From NCBI RefSeq assembly GCF_018336975.1, contig NZ_CP025572.1, positions 508,221 to 572,220 of the forward strand: a DNA stretch of 64,000 nt, in the 5' to 3' direction. A model generated the notes under the pieces. The model did no database searches. It saw nothing but the letters and a program-made list of their open reading frames with translations, and had not been told where the DNA came from. Source of the stretch: Marinomonas sp. CT5. Lineage in GTDB: Bacteria > Pseudomonadota > Gammaproteobacteria > Pseudomonadales > Marinomonadaceae. The translations under genes were made by a program, and so were the position numbers. Numbering within the stretch: position 1 is the stretch's first letter; each line of letters opens with the position of its first letter. Below, one piece after another: positions 1 to 9,509 of the stretch.

Positions 1-1142
1 ATGCCGTCTTCAAAAGCTAAAGCAATGTCCGCTTCATTGTTGCTAAAGGAATCGTGAAAAAGATTCCATGCATGATCCCATTTCTCACTAGCCCGCCCAA
101 TTTCTGCTTCTCGTTGCTTTTGAACACAAAGAGGGAGTAGTTTGTCTGCATCAAGAAAGCCTTGCTCTATACCGCGAGCAACAGCTAAATCTATCTCATC
201 AGAGCTTCCATAACCATATTGATTCAAAGTCGAATTCCAATGGTCTGTGATTTTTTTGGTCCAACCTAATTCATTGTTCTCTTTTCGGTACCCGTGTCTA
301 TTTACAAATGCAAACTCTGGGATACGCTCTTTATCTGCTCCATGGCAGTAGTAGCACCAACTGAGCACTATAGTTGAGTGTATGACTTGTTTTTTGATGC
401 TTTCATCAAAGTCATCCACGTGTGTCAAAAATTCATTTGTATGTGTGACTATCTTTTTTATGACTCGCTTGTTTTTGATGTCCAAATCAATACAGCGATC
501 ACGGATGAAGTCTCTGAACTCGAAGTTATCTGCAAACATTATGTCAAAACACTGGTCTGCTGTTGGCTCGAAATGAAGTTGCCTATCTACGATTTTTTCT
601 TTGTACTTTTTGTAGTCTTCGAAGGTCTCGTCACCAGCATCCTCATTAAGTAACAATACAATCTTGCAACCCTTTTGCTCCTTAAAGAATGAAACCAACC
701 CCATTAAGTCTTTGATGGTGATTCCCTTGCTATGACGCTCTAAATCATCAAAGCAAATGATGGTCTTGCTCATGGCTAGTTGAGAAACTGAGCTAATAAT
801 GCTGCTAGTTCCTCCAACATACTGACCGATAAAAGGTATTTTTGTATTTCCCATTAAGCTCATAAATTTTTTTGAGTAGCTTTTGATGTTAGATGCGTCA
901 CCAATTTTTTGGGTATCAATGGCATTTAGAAATGTCATTTGTTTTAATTCGGCAATAGAGTTAATACCAAACAGAGAAACGTAGGAGTATGACTTCAATT
1001 TGCATTCATCTTTGAGTGCTCTGATGTTTTCCTCCCAACTGTAAGTTTTACCCACCCCCCAACTGCCTTTGATGGCGAGCACTTCGGGATTATCGGTGGA
1101 AAGAAATTTCCTAATTTGCTCTTTAACTAAATCAACTGACAT
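1..1142 (-). CDS. KAP-like P-loop NTPase, partial (cut by left edge)
   Basis: The first 380 codons are visible; the 3' end lies outside the window. Start ATG is at 1142, preceded by AAGGA about 10 nt upstream. A Walker A motif GSWGVGKT sits at about residues 26-33 and a Walker B motif TIICFDDLE at about 127-135, the spacing and the 'DDLE' form seen in KAP-type STAND-like NTPases, which couple nucleotide hydrolysis to an effector. After the Walker B comes a sensor-like stretch (KIVLLLNED, about 160-168) and a helical, charged region with no recognised domain. No membrane segment is visible in the available part, whereas classical KAP proteins often carry one. Many relatives are in phage-defence or plasmid-interference loci (family knowledge); a defence role here is inference. 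The A/T-rich character and position beside ordinary genes fit an accessory insertion. Confidence 0.75.
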   Translation of the reverse strand, partial: MSVDLVKEQIRKFLSTDNPEVLAIKGSWGVGKTYSWEENIRALKDECKLKSYSYVSLFGINSIAELKQMTFLNAIDTQKIGDASNIKSYSKKFMSLMGNTKIPFIGQYVGGTSSIISSVSQLAMSKTIICFDDLERHSKGITIKDLMGLVSFFKEQKGCKIVLLLNEDAGDETFEDYKKYKEKIVDRQLHFEPTADQCFDIMFADNFEFRDFIRDRCIDLDIKNKRVIKKIVTHTNEFLTHVDDFDESIKKQVIHSTIVLSWCYYCHGADKERIPEFAFVNRHGYRKENNELGWTKKITDHWNSTLNQYGYGSSDEIDLAVARGIEQGFLDADKLLPLCVQKQREAEIGRASEKWDHAWNLFHDSFSNNEADIALAFEDG

Positions 1143-1548
1143 GTCTACAAAGTCCTTATTGAATAGAGTGATCTGAAACAGATGTTGATACTATGCTCTG
1201 GAACTGCTTTTTGGCCATTATTTTTGTGATTAGTTTGTCGAGCGTTCTTCCCTCTTAGACAATTGAAACAAAACCTGTGTCATTAAATGTGGGCTTTTTA
1301 TGTCTGATTCATTAAAGTCATCCACTAACACTTGGCTAAATTCTGAGCTGTCGGCATTTCAAACTTATCAAAAATATTATTCATATGTCCTCATTGATAT
1401 TTAACTCTATACCTTCCAAACAGACCATAAGTTCGTAGTCTGCTTTCCCCCAACAGATTGCTATTTATTACATATCGTAACCAATATTAGATCTTCAAAA
1501 TTCGTGTTTTTAGCTATGCTTAGACTATCTTTGATGGAGCAAGTGGAT
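1143..1548. other. intergenic region, about 400 bp
   Basis: Divergent gap between the NTPase and the sensor kinase. Apart from the possible broken small ORF at 1230-1384 I see no RNA gene, terminator or clear promoter. A 12-mer, AAAGTCATCCAC, occurs here near 1315 and again inside the NTPase gene near 410. Confidence 0.4.
1230..1384 (-). pseudogene. possible broken small gene upstream of the NTPase
   Basis: An ATG at 1384 is preceded by GAGGA only 3 nt away and opens MNNIFDKFEMPT..., which stops after 19 codons. Another frame of the same strand then stays open to a TAA at 1230 (ending QLSKREERSTN). A single-base change near 1352 would join the two into a small protein of about 50 residues just upstream of the NTPase. 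It may instead be chance. I recognise no family, so this is a weak call. Confidence 0.2.
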
Positions 1549-4500
1549 ATGATGAAAGTGATGTCGATAGTGGTCTTAACGGCGGTAGGGTATTTTGTCC
1601 TTGGCGTTGTGGGTCTGGCTGTTGCTATTTCACCTGGATATTCGACGATTATTTGGCCCGCTTCAGGTTTTGCAGTGGCTGTGTCTATTTTTTTCCCTAA
1701 GTACGCGCCGTTTGGAATTTTTATAGGTTCTTTATTAGTAAACGTAGGGGCAACTTGGTTTAATAATCATATTCTTGCTTGGTCTCTTCCTGCTCTGATC
1801 GCATTCGGATCAACGCTGCAGTCTTTTGTTGGCGGCTATTTGGTGCGTCGCTTTGTTGGTTTGCCTTTCCATTTTCATCGCACTAGTTTGGTGGTGCGAT
1901 TCCTTTTTTTAGCGGGCGTTTTATCGACCTTGATCGGTGCGAGTGTGGGTTCCACCGCATTGTTTTCGTTTGGCGTCATTGACCGAGAAGATTTTATTAC
2001 TAATTGGTTGGTTTGGTGGGGCGGCGATATGATCGGCGTACTCGTTGTGGTGCCTTGGCTAGCGGTGTGCTTCCCCAAATATTTTGGTAATAAATTTGAT
2101 CATCCACTTCGTCTGCTGGGAGGTCTTTTAACGGTATTAACTATTACGATTGTGCTGTCGTGGGGCAGTAGCTATTCCGAATGGAATAAACAATCGAAAG
2201 AATTTCGTTCTAATGCCGAGTTACTCGCTGTGTTACTCAATAATCGAATTAAGAACAGTGTGGATATGTTGCACAGTTTTGTTGGTTTGATAAATGGCAG
2301 CGAACAAATTGAAGCTGAGGAGTTTGAACTGTTTGCTGATAGTGTCATGCGAAGAGACGATTCAATTCTTGGGGTGTCGCTAAATTTTGCTGTGGCTGGA
2401 AAAGACATTTCTCGTTTTGAGCAGAAGGTTCAAGAAAGTTATCCAGACATTCCTTTTCATGTGAAAGAAAGAAACAGTGAAGGAAAGCTTCAGCCTGTTA
2501 CTCCCAGAGAACGGCATATTGTTGTCACTTATATTCATCCATTAAAGACGAATCAGGCGGCATTAGGTTACGACGTCTATTCCCAGGCAGATCGCCGCTT
2601 TGCTCTAGATAATGCAATTTCACTTGGTGAGTCTTACCCTACATCACCCATTAAGTTGGTGCAGAATGCCAATGGTATTTTACTGTTTTTGCCTTTTTAT
2701 GATCGACAAACTGATGACTTTTTAGGAGTGGCTACGGCCGTTATTAAACTAGATGTCTTAACGGAAACCATTGTAAAGCAAGGGGTGTTGCCAAATACCG
2801 AGCTTTACTTAGTGGATTATTATACTGATGACGCTAAGCCACTTATTGTCACAAAAAGCGAGTCGGCAAATTTGACCGTAGAAGAATTAGCTTCTCGATA
2901 TTTTAATGGTGAGTTTAATCATGCGGCGAATTTTGTCATTAGTGTGGGTGGCAAAACGTGGCAGTTGTATCAAGTCAGTGACAACTACTTTTTTAAACAG
3001 CCTTGGATTGTGAAATTCGTTTTGGCCTGCGGATTTTTGTTTACAGGTTTATTTGGCTGGTTTTTATTGATCGTCAGCAGTCATACCGCAGAAATTGAAA
3101 ATCGAGTACGGTTAAGAACACGCGATTTACAGCTAGCAAACGAACATTTGAAAGCGTCTGAACTAGAGCAGAGTAAAGCTAAGGAGCAGGCGGAGAATGC
3201 TAATCGGGCTAAAAGTGAATTTTTGGCGAATATGAGTCATGAGATTCGTACGCCTTTGAACGGTGTCATTGGCTGTTTAACTTTGTTGATGAATACGAAG
3301 CTACAGTCTGATCAGGCTAATTTAGCTAAGGTTTCTCGGCAGAGTGCGGAATCCTTATTGGAAATTATTAATGACATTTTAGATCTGTCTAAGATTGAGA
3401 TGGGGTCACTTTCATTAGACAAACAAGAATTTGAACTGCGAGCCTTAATTGAAGAAGTGACCAATATCTTTGTTTTGAGGGCGGAAGAAAAAGGCATAGT
3501 GCTCAATTCGCCTTCTATGCCGATTCCTAATCTTGTGTTATTTGGCGATCGATTGCGCATCAAGCAGGTTTTGGTCAATTTGATGGGGAATGCAGTGAAA
3601 TTCACCCAAGAAGGTGAGGTGAAATTAAGACTCTCTATTTATCCTTTAGCGGATGACGATATTGTATTGAATGTGTCGATTGATGATTCTGGTATTGGCA
3701 TTCCTCAGGCGAGTCAGGTGCATTTATTCCAGCGTTTCAAACAGGCTGACGGTTCGACAACGCGTAAGTTTGGTGGAACTGGCTTAGGGTTGGCAATCAG
3801 TAAAGAAATCATCCAAGCCATGGAGGGTGAAATCGGCGTTGAATCAGTAGAAGGTCAGGGCTCGTCTTTTTGGTTCCGAATTCCTCTTACAATGAAGTCG
3901 ACTTTGGACTCAACTGAATCTGCTAATAAGTCAGTTTTGCAGAATATTAGAGTGACGTTGATTTATGCAAATAAAACAGGTCGTGAGTATGTTGCTGCAT
4001 TGCTGGATTCCCAAGCCGTCAATTACAATGTTTATGACAGTATTGCCAGTGCTCTCGCTGATAAGGAATGGCTAGGCAATACAATATTACTGGATTCTGA
4101 TGTGTTAACAATGTCTGCTGAGGTTGATGAGTTAAATGCATTTTGCCAGCAAAACGGCGTTAAACGTGTGTTAGTGCAAGGGCGGTCAAGTATGGATTTT
4201 GATAAGGTGCAGTATGATGCGGCTTTAACAAAACCTGTATTTCATCAACCGTTATTAGATGTACTTGAGAAATTAAACTCTTCAATTAAAGGAGATCCTG
4301 CAATGGTTGCAAAAGAAGTAGAAAAAACGCCAGATGGTAGGCCTGTTTTCAATGCGAAAGTGTTATTGGCAGAAGATAATCTGACCAATCAAATTGTTGC
4401 CCGAGGCTTGTTAAATTTATACGGCGTAGAAGTCGTTGTGGCGGAAAATGGTCAGAAAGCGGTTGAACTAGCTCAATCAACCAAGTTCGATATGATCTTT

Positions 4501-4722
4501 ATGGATTGCCAAATGCCCATCATGGATGGTTATGAGGCTACACGAACTATTCGTCAGTTTACCGATTCGAACACGCCTGCCGATATTCCGATTGTTGCAT
4601 TGAGCGCTAATGCCATGAAAGGTGATGAAGATGAATGTTTTGCAGCGGGCATGAATGATCATATCGCGAAGCCAATTTCGCAAGATAAGTTGACCGCGAT
4701 ACTGACAAAATGGCTGTCTTAA
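1549..4722 (+). CDS. MASE1/CHASE hybrid sensor histidine kinase
   Basis: Inner-membrane hybrid kinase of 1057 residues from ATG 1549; GGAG lies 9 nt upstream, better than GTG 1504 or ATG 1534. The N-terminus is a multi-pass MASE1 sensor (WPASGFAVA, about residues 33-41), then a periplasmic CHASE-like domain (about 210-440) and a further membrane helix near 510. The cytoplasmic part has a HisKA H-box ([11 protein letters not shown], His564), HATPase N-box ([10 protein letters not shown]), G1 (DDSGIGIP) and G2 ([11 protein letters not shown]) boxes, a degenerate receiver-like linker, and a C-terminal receiver (LLAEDN; phosphoacceptor Asp986 in [12 protein letters not shown]; conserved Lys in AKPI). 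It is followed by a free-standing Hpt gene, so the relay is probably His-Asp-His and continues to an unlinked regulator. Ligand unknown. Confidence 0.9.
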   Translation: MMKVMSIVVLTAVGYFVLGVVGLAVAISPGYSTIIWPASGFAVAVSIFFPKYAPFGIFIGSLLVNVGATWFNNHILAWSLPALIAFGSTLQSFVGGYLVRRFVGLPFHFHRTSLVVRFLFLAGVLSTLIGASVGSTALFSFGVIDREDFITNWLVWWGGDMIGVLVVVPWLAVCFPKYFGNKFDHPLRLLGGLLTVLTITIVLSWGSSYSEWNKQSKEFRSNAELLAVLLNNRIKNSVDMLHSFVGLINGSEQIEAEEFELFADSVMRRDDSILGVSLNFAVAGKDISRFEQKVQESYPDIPFHVKERNSEGKLQPVTPRERHIVVTYIHPLKTNQAALGYDVYSQADRRFALDNAISLGESYPTSPIKLVQNANGILLFLPFYDRQTDDFLGVATAVIKLDVLTETIVKQGVLPNTELYLVDYYTDDAKPLIVTKSESANLTVEELASRYFNGEFNHAANFVISVGGKTWQLYQVSDNYFFKQPWIVKFVLACGFLFTGLFGWFLLIVSSHTAEIENRVRLRTRDLQLANEHLKASELEQSKAKEQAENANRAKSEFLANMSHEIRTPLNGVIGCLTLLMNTKLQSDQANLAKVSRQSAESLLEIINDILDLSKIEMGSLSLDKQEFELRALIEEVTNIFVLRAEEKGIVLNSPSMPIPNLVLFGDRLRIKQVLVNLMGNAVKFTQEGEVKLRLSIYPLADDDIVLNVSIDDSGIGIPQASQVHLFQRFKQADGSTTRKFGGTGLGLAISKEIIQAMEGEIGVESVEGQGSSFWFRIPLTMKSTLDSTESANKSVLQNIRVTLIYANKTGREYVAALLDSQAVNYNVYDSIASALADKEWLGNTILLDSDVLTMSAEVDELNAFCQQNGVKRVLVQGRSSMDFDKVQYDAALTKPVFHQPLLDVLEKLNSSIKGDPAMVAKEVEKTPDGRPVFNAKVLLAEDNLTNQIVARGLLNLYGVEVVVAENGQKAVELAQSTKFDMIFMDCQMPIMDGYEATRTIRQFTDSNTPADIPIVALSANAMKGDEDECFAAGMNDHIAKPISQDKLTAILTKWLS

Positions 4723-4758
4723 TTAAGATTAAATGCCAAGAATATGGAGTGACTGAAA

Positions 4759-5106
4759 ATGTTGAAATTAAAGGTTTTTGATCATAATGATTACGAGAGC
4801 CGCTTAGCTTTTAATCAAGAGCTGATGACATTGGTTGCGAGCGAGTTCATTAAGGAAGCGACTGCGCTGATGGTGATGTTACAGAATCATCTAGAAGCGC
4901 AAGATTGGCATCAATTTGAACTTGTCTCCCACCGTTTAAAAGGTGCTGCCTTGGAAGTGTCTGGTTATCGATTATGTGAACTAATCGAGGCAATGAAACT
5001 GCATCTCAGTCAATCTAATTCTGATTTATTGGTAAAAAGTGTCCAAGCGCTCGCTGAGGAGCTTGATGCTTTGGCGTTATCACTTCAACAAGAAATTTTA
5101 TTGTAA
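4759..5106 (+). CDS. Hpt-domain phosphotransfer protein
   Basis: A 115-residue, all-helical protein. The motif SHRLKGAALEVSG contains the expected phosphorylatable histidine (His58) in the HxxKG context that defines Hpt domains. It lies 36 bp after the hybrid kinase and is preceded by GGAGTGA, so it is very likely co-transcribed and accepts phosphate from that kinase's receiver domain. No output domain is present, so it must hand the phosphate to a response regulator encoded elsewhere. In many kinases of this type the Hpt is fused to the C-terminus; here it is separate. Confidence 0.85.
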   Translation: MLKLKVFDHNDYESRLAFNQELMTLVASEFIKEATALMVMLQNHLEAQDWHQFELVSHRLKGAALEVSGYRLCELIEAMKLHLSQSNSDLLVKSVQALAEELDALALSLQQEILL

Positions 5107-5196
5107 GTTTGGTTAAGATCTTTCTGCTTTTTTAGTTGTGCCTCTATTCAAATGACCTTTCATATTGGTCAATTCTCTTATTTTATTACGTTAAAA

Positions 5197-5232
5197 GTTT
5201 CGTTTGAATTATAATTGTATTTCAAATGAAAC
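5197..5232. promoter_or_regulatory. inverted repeat upstream of ugpB, candidate DeoR-type operator
   Basis: Arms GTTTCGTTTGAA (5197-5208) and TTCAAATGAAAC (5221-5232) pair with one mismatch across a 12-bp A/T spacer. TTTCGTTT-like arms are reminiscent of DeoR/GlpR-family operators. The regulator gene at 10315 in the same cluster is the obvious candidate ligand. Binding is inference. Confidence 0.4.
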
Positions 5233-5314
5233 CTATCTATCATCAAACTGAAATATTTTCTTTCTATAGTCGTTCTTTCTTTTCTAATAAAAACTCATTG
5301 TGAGGAACACGGAA

Positions 5315-6616
5315 ATGCATAATTTGAAGTTAGCGTCAGTGGTTGTTGGTCTATCGATTGCGAGTTCAGGCTTCGCTGCTACCGAAATAGAATGGTGGCA
5401 CGCAATGGGGGGCGCAAATGGCGAAAAAGTAAATGAAATCGCCAAAGCGTTTAATGATTCGCAAGACGCGTATGAAGTGAAACCGGTTTATAAAGGCAAT
5501 TACACCGAGACAATGACGTCGGCTATCGCCGCGTTTCGAGCTAAACAACAGCCCGCTATTGTTCAAGTCTTTGAAGTCGGCACCGCCAGTATGATGGCCG
5601 CTAAAGGTGCGATTTACCCTGTATACAAATTGATGCGTGAATCGGGTCAAGCCTTTGATGAAAGTGCTTATTTGAGTGCTGTAACCGGTTATTACACCAA
5701 CAGCGAAGGGCAAATGCTTTCCATGCCGTTCAACAGTTCTACGCCAGTCTTGTATTACAACAAAGATTTATTTAAAAAAGCTGGCATTAGCCAAGCACCG
5801 AAAACTTGGCAAGAAGTCGAAAGTACAGCGAAAAAATTGCAAGCCTCAGGTGTGTCTTGTGGTTTCACAACAGCTTGGCAATCTTGGGTACAATTAGAAA
5901 ACCTCAGTGCTCGTCATAACGTACCATTCGCCACATTGGAAAATGGTTTTGGCGGTTTGAAAACTGAGCTGAAATTTAACGGCCCATTGCAAGTAGCGCA
6001 CATTTCCAAAATGGGTGAATGGCAAAAGAATGGCATTTTTAGCTACTCTGGTCGTACCAACGATGGCGCGGCGAAATTCTATAGCCAAGAATGCGCCATG
6101 TTTACCGAATCTTCTGCTGGTTACGCTGGCATAAAACGTAATGCTAAATTTGATTTTGGTGTGGCTGAACTTCCTTACTGGGAAGGCAAGGTGAAACAAC
6201 CTTCAAATACCATTATCGGTGGTGCCTCTTTGTGGGTGCTACAAGGCCATTCTAAAGAAGAATACAAAGGTGTGGCTTCTTTCTTGAGTTATCTATCTCG
6301 AGCGTCTGTGCAAGCCGATTGGCACCAATTTTCTGGTTACTTGCCCATTACCAAAGCGGCCTACGATTTGACCAAAGGGCAAGGTTTCTACGCTGCTAAT
6401 CCTGGAACTGAAATCGGTGTGATGCAGATGACCACGGGGACGCCAACGGCGAACACCAAAGGTTTACGTTTGGGTAACTTTGTCCAGATTCGCGGCATCA
6501 TTGATGAAGCGCTAGAGTCCGTTTGGAGTGGTGATGTGGATGCCCAAACAGCGTTAAATACTGCGGTTGAACGTGGTAATGCGCAACTTCGTAAATTTGA
6601 AAAAGCGAACGACTAA
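5315..6616 (+). CDS. ugpB: sn-glycerol-3-phosphate ABC transporter, periplasmic binding protein UgpB
   Basis: Periplasmic solute-binding protein of 433 residues from ATG 5315, with GAGG 9 nt upstream; the GTG at 5300 is less likely. A Sec signal peptide (about residues 1-20, ending SSGFA before [12 protein letters not shown]) leads into a family 1 binding-protein fold. [24 protein letters not shown] is split here to note that the opening [10 protein letters not shown] and the later [16 protein letters not shown] are typical of UgpB. It captures glycerol-3-phosphate or its diesters and feeds UgpAEC encoded downstream. A terminator-like hairpin directly after the stop codon probably makes this the most abundant product of the operon. 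The association with ugpQ supports the substrate assignment. Confidence 0.92.
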   Translation: MHNLKLASVVVGLSIASSGFAATEIEWWHAMGGANGEKVNEIAKAFNDSQDAYEVKPVYKGNYTETMTSAIAAFRAKQQPAIVQVFEVGTASMMAAKGAIYPVYKLMRESGQAFDESAYLSAVTGYYTNSEGQMLSMPFNSSTPVLYYNKDLFKKAGISQAPKTWQEVESTAKKLQASGVSCGFTTAWQSWVQLENLSARHNVPFATLENGFGGLKTELKFNGPLQVAHISKMGEWQKNGIFSYSGRTNDGAAKFYSQECAMFTESSAGYAGIKRNAKFDFGVAELPYWEGKVKQPSNTIIGGASLWVLQGHSKEEYKGVASFLSYLSRASVQADWHQFSGYLPITKAAYDLTKGQGFYAANPGTEIGVMQMTTGTPTANTKGLRLGNFVQIRGIIDEALESVWSGDVDAQTALNTAVERGNAQLRKFEKAND

Positions 6617-6627
6617 CTACAACTAGT

Positions 6628-6656
6628 GCCCTTATGTTGAATAAGGGCGCTTTTTT
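6628..6656 (+). terminator. intra-operon hairpin after ugpB
   Basis: GCCCTTAT (6628-6635), a 5-nt loop and ATAAGGGC (6641-6648) form a perfect 8-bp stem followed by GC and six T. It lies between ugpB and ugpA, so it should attenuate rather than stop the operon. The ATG at 6634 is inside this hairpin, an argument against using it as the ugpA start. Confidence 0.8.
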
Positions 6657-6708
6657 ATGCGTTAAATCGGTTTCTTTTTTATTTGTCGTTCTTTTTTTGG
6701 ATGGTCTG

Positions 6709-7587
6709 ATGACGGTTACTTTTCCCCAAAAAGGCCTGCCTTGGTTATTGCTGTTACCGCAATTATTGATTACAGCGATTTTCTTTCTATGGCCTGCAGA
6801 ACAAGCGTTAGAACAAGCATTTTTTCAGGAAGATGCTTTTGGTTTGAGCCGAGAATTTGTTGGCTTAGAAAATTTTATAGATCTCTTTACCGACCCTTTA
6901 TATTACCAGTCTATTTTGACTACCTTGGTGTTCAGTTTTTCTGTTGCCATTGTCGGGATGTCGTTGGCTTTATTATTGGCGGTGATGGCCGATCGCGTTA
7001 TTCGTGCCAAGCTGGCCTATCAAACCTTATTAATTTGGCCCTATGCGGTCGCGCCTGCTTTGGCGGGTGTTTTATGGTGGATTCTTTTTGACCCCAGCAT
7101 GGGACCGATTGCCCTGTGGCTTAAGTCTGCTGGTGTGGACTGGAACCATTATTTGAATGGCAACCAAGCCATGATATTGGTGGTGATTGCTTCTACTTGG
7201 AAGCAAATCAGTTATAACTTCTTATTCTTTCTTGCCGGTTTGCAAGCGGTGCCTCGTTCGCTCATTGAAGCGGCGGCCATTGATGGTGCAAGTCCCTTCA
7301 AGCGCTTTTGGACAATTGTCTTTCCGTTATTATCGCCAACAACGTTTTTCTTGTTAGTGGTGAATTTGGTGTACGCCTTCTTCGAAACCTTCGGGGTGAT
7401 CGATGCGACCACCAAAGGTGGCCCAGGGCAAAGTACAACTACCTTGGTTTATAAAGTATTTGATGATGGTTTTGTCGGCTTGGATCTGGGGGGATCGGCC
7501 GCCCAATCGGTTGTATTGATGGCGATTGTCGGTCTGATGACGGTGATTCAGTTTCGTTTTATTGAGCGTAAGGTGCAGTACTCATGA
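6709..7587 (+). CDS. ugpA: sn-glycerol-3-phosphate ABC transporter permease UgpA
   Basis: Inner-membrane permease of 292 residues using ATG 6709; this gives the usual UgpA beginning ([14 protein letters not shown]) and avoids the terminator hairpin that covers the upstream ATG at 6634. About six transmembrane helices are visible. The EAA loop that docks on the ATPase is present: [20 protein letters not shown], about residues 210-229. It pairs with UgpE, whose start overlaps its stop (ATGA at 7584). The Shine-Dalgarno site is weak (GGATGG), so its translation may be low compared with ugpB. Confidence 0.9.
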   Translation: MTVTFPQKGLPWLLLLPQLLITAIFFLWPAEQALEQAFFQEDAFGLSREFVGLENFIDLFTDPLYYQSILTTLVFSFSVAIVGMSLALLLAVMADRVIRAKLAYQTLLIWPYAVAPALAGVLWWILFDPSMGPIALWLKSAGVDWNHYLNGNQAMILVVIASTWKQISYNFLFFLAGLQAVPRSLIEAAAIDGASPFKRFWTIVFPLLSPTTFFLLVVNLVYAFFETFGVIDATTKGGPGQSTTTLVYKVFDDGFVGLDLGGSAAQSVVLMAIVGLMTVIQFRFIERKVQYS

Positions 7588-8432
7588 TCGAAAATCGACC
7601 TTGGTTAACTTTTGCGAGTCATGCCACGTTAATGATAGGGATTGCTTTGGTGGCGTTGCCTGTTTGGATGGCGCTGGTGGCCTCGACTCATCCCGCTTCG
7701 GCCTTTGGTGTCGGGCATATTCCTTTATGGTTTGGCGATGCGGGTGCACAAACTTGGGGAACCGTGTTATTTGAAAAAGCCGGTAACGGCGTGGATACCC
7801 CAGTCTGGTTTATGATGCTGAACTCTTTGATCATGGCATTGGGGATTACGTTCGGTAAAATCGCCATTTCTTTGTTGTCGGCTTATGCGATTGTGTTCTT
7901 TCGCTTTCCGTTTCGTAACCTGTGTTTCTGGATCATTTTCATGACCTTGATGTTGCCTGTTGAGGTGCGGATTGTGCCGACTTACGAGGTGGTGGCGAAT
8001 CTGGATCTGCTTAACAGCTACACGGGGCTAACTCTGCCATTGATCGCCAGTGCGACGGCGACTTTTTTGTTTCGTCAGTGCTTCTTGAGTGTTCCTGGAG
8101 AATTGGTGGAAGCAGCAAGAATGGATGGCGCTGGGCCTTGGCGTTTCTTTTTTGACATTCTGTTGCCTTTGTCGAGAACCAATATCGCGGCATTGTTTGT
8201 GATTTTGTTTATTTATGGTTGGAACCAATATTTATGGCCTTTGTTGATCACTACTGATGACGCGTATTACACCTTGGTGATGAGTATTAAGCGCATGCTG
8301 TCGGTGACGGATGGCGATATCGCATGGAACCAAATTATGGCGACCACCTTATTGGCAATGTTGCCGCCCGTTGCCGTGGTCATTGGCATGCAGAAGCTGT
8401 TTGTTAAAGGCTTAGTGGATTCGGAGAAGTAG
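7584..8432 (+). CDS. ugpE: sn-glycerol-3-phosphate ABC transporter permease UgpE
   Basis: Second permease subunit, 282 residues, starting in a 4-bp ATGA overlap with ugpA, which implies translational coupling. It has about six membrane helices and the EAA motif [20 protein letters not shown] at about residues 176-195. The long periplasmic first loop ([10 protein letters not shown], around residues 33-42) resembles other UgpE proteins. It forms the transmembrane channel with UgpA, energised by UgpC. Length is normal for the family. Confidence 0.9.
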   Translation: MIENRPWLTFASHATLMIGIALVALPVWMALVASTHPASAFGVGHIPLWFGDAGAQTWGTVLFEKAGNGVDTPVWFMMLNSLIMALGITFGKIAISLLSAYAIVFFRFPFRNLCFWIIFMTLMLPVEVRIVPTYEVVANLDLLNSYTGLTLPLIASATATFLFRQCFLSVPGELVEAARMDGAGPWRFFFDILLPLSRTNIAALFVILFIYGWNQYLWPLLITTDDAYYTLVMSIKRMLSVTDGDIAWNQIMATTLLAMLPPVAVVIGMQKLFVKGLVDSEK

Positions 8433-8434
8433 TA

Positions 8435-9502
8435 ATGACGGACGTAATTTTAGAAAAAGTAGGTAAGACTTACCCAAACGGTTATCAAGCCATTCCCAGC
8501 GTGGATTTATCCATTGAAGAGGGCGAATTTATTGTTCTAGTTGGGCCGTCTGGTTGTGGTAAATCGACTTTGTTGCGCATGGTTGCAGGGCTGGAAAGCA
8601 TCTCCACTGGTGAGCTACGCATTCGTGGTGAGCGTATGAATGATAAAGAGCCTGCCGAGCGTGATATTGCTATGGTGTTTCAGAATTATGCCTTGTATCC
8701 GCATATGTCTGTGTACGACAACATGGCTTATGGCTTGAAAAATCGCGGTATGCCAAAGGACCAGATTGCAGAGAAAGTCAGTGATGTAGCGCAAATGCTG
8801 GGCTTAACTGAACTGCTACAGCGTAAGCCGCGGCAGTTATCCGGCGGGCAGCGTCAGCGAGTTGCCATGGGACGTGCTATGGTGCGTGACCCCAAGGTAT
8901 TTTTGTTTGATGAACCTTTGTCGAATTTAGACGCAAAATTGCGTGTGCAGATGCGTGTTGAGATTCGTCAGTTACAGCGCAAGTTAGGCACGACGACCTT
9001 GTATGTTACCCATGATCAGGTGGAAGCCATGACGTTGGCGGATCGTTTGGTGGTATTGAATAAAGGTAAGGCCGAGCAAATCGGTACGCCAATGGATTTA
9101 TACAATAAACCTGCTACGCCATTTGTGGCGGCGTTTATTGGTTCTCCATCAATGAACTTGATCAATGCCAATCTGACGGAGCAGGGCGTTAAGATCTCTG
9201 AGACACTGACTTTGCCTCACACTCATCAGCATCGAGGTGCTATTGTCTGGGGGATTCGTCCAGAGCATTTAGAAGTGTGTGAAGAGCAAAATGCCGATTT
9301 CGCTTTGCGTATTCAAGCGGTAGAATCCCTAGGAGCAGAGACGCTCATTCACGGTAAAATAGAGACGGAGTCTGGCCAAGGTGAGCCTTTGGTGGTGCGT
9401 TTGTCAGGCCCTCATTTACCCGATGTGAATAGCCTTATGTGGTTAACGGCACCTGTGTCTCAGTGGCATTTATTTGACGCAAATACTCAACAACGATTGT
9501 GA
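8435..9502 (+). CDS. ugpC: sn-glycerol-3-phosphate ABC transporter ATP-binding protein UgpC
   Basis: Cytoplasmic ATPase of 355 residues, only 2 nt after ugpE. Walker A is GPSGCGKST (about residues 36-44), the Q-loop is MVFQNYALYPHM, the ABC signature is LSGGQRQRVAMGRA, Walker B is FLFDEPLSNLD and the switch histidine is in VTHDQVEAM. After the nucleotide-binding domain comes a C-terminal OB/TOBE-like regulatory domain (IRPEHL, about 269-274), as in UgpC/MalK ATPases. In E. coli this domain can respond to regulators; that is not shown here. It powers UgpAE. Confidence 0.92.
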   Translation: MTDVILEKVGKTYPNGYQAIPSVDLSIEEGEFIVLVGPSGCGKSTLLRMVAGLESISTGELRIRGERMNDKEPAERDIAMVFQNYALYPHMSVYDNMAYGLKNRGMPKDQIAEKVSDVAQMLGLTELLQRKPRQLSGGQRQRVAMGRAMVRDPKVFLFDEPLSNLDAKLRVQMRVEIRQLQRKLGTTTLYVTHDQVEAMTLADRLVVLNKGKAEQIGTPMDLYNKPATPFVAAFIGSPSMNLINANLTEQGVKISETLTLPHTHQHRGAIVWGIRPEHLEVCEEQNADFALRIQAVESLGAETLIHGKIETESGQGEPLVVRLSGPHLPDVNSLMWLTAPVSQWHLFDANTQQRL

Positions 9503-9509
9503 GGTCGAT

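Noticed and set aside
378..653. Plus-strand ORF of about 90 codons
   Set aside because: Lies opposite the NTPase gene, which has Walker motifs and a Shine-Dalgarno site; the plus-strand frame has no recognisable domain.
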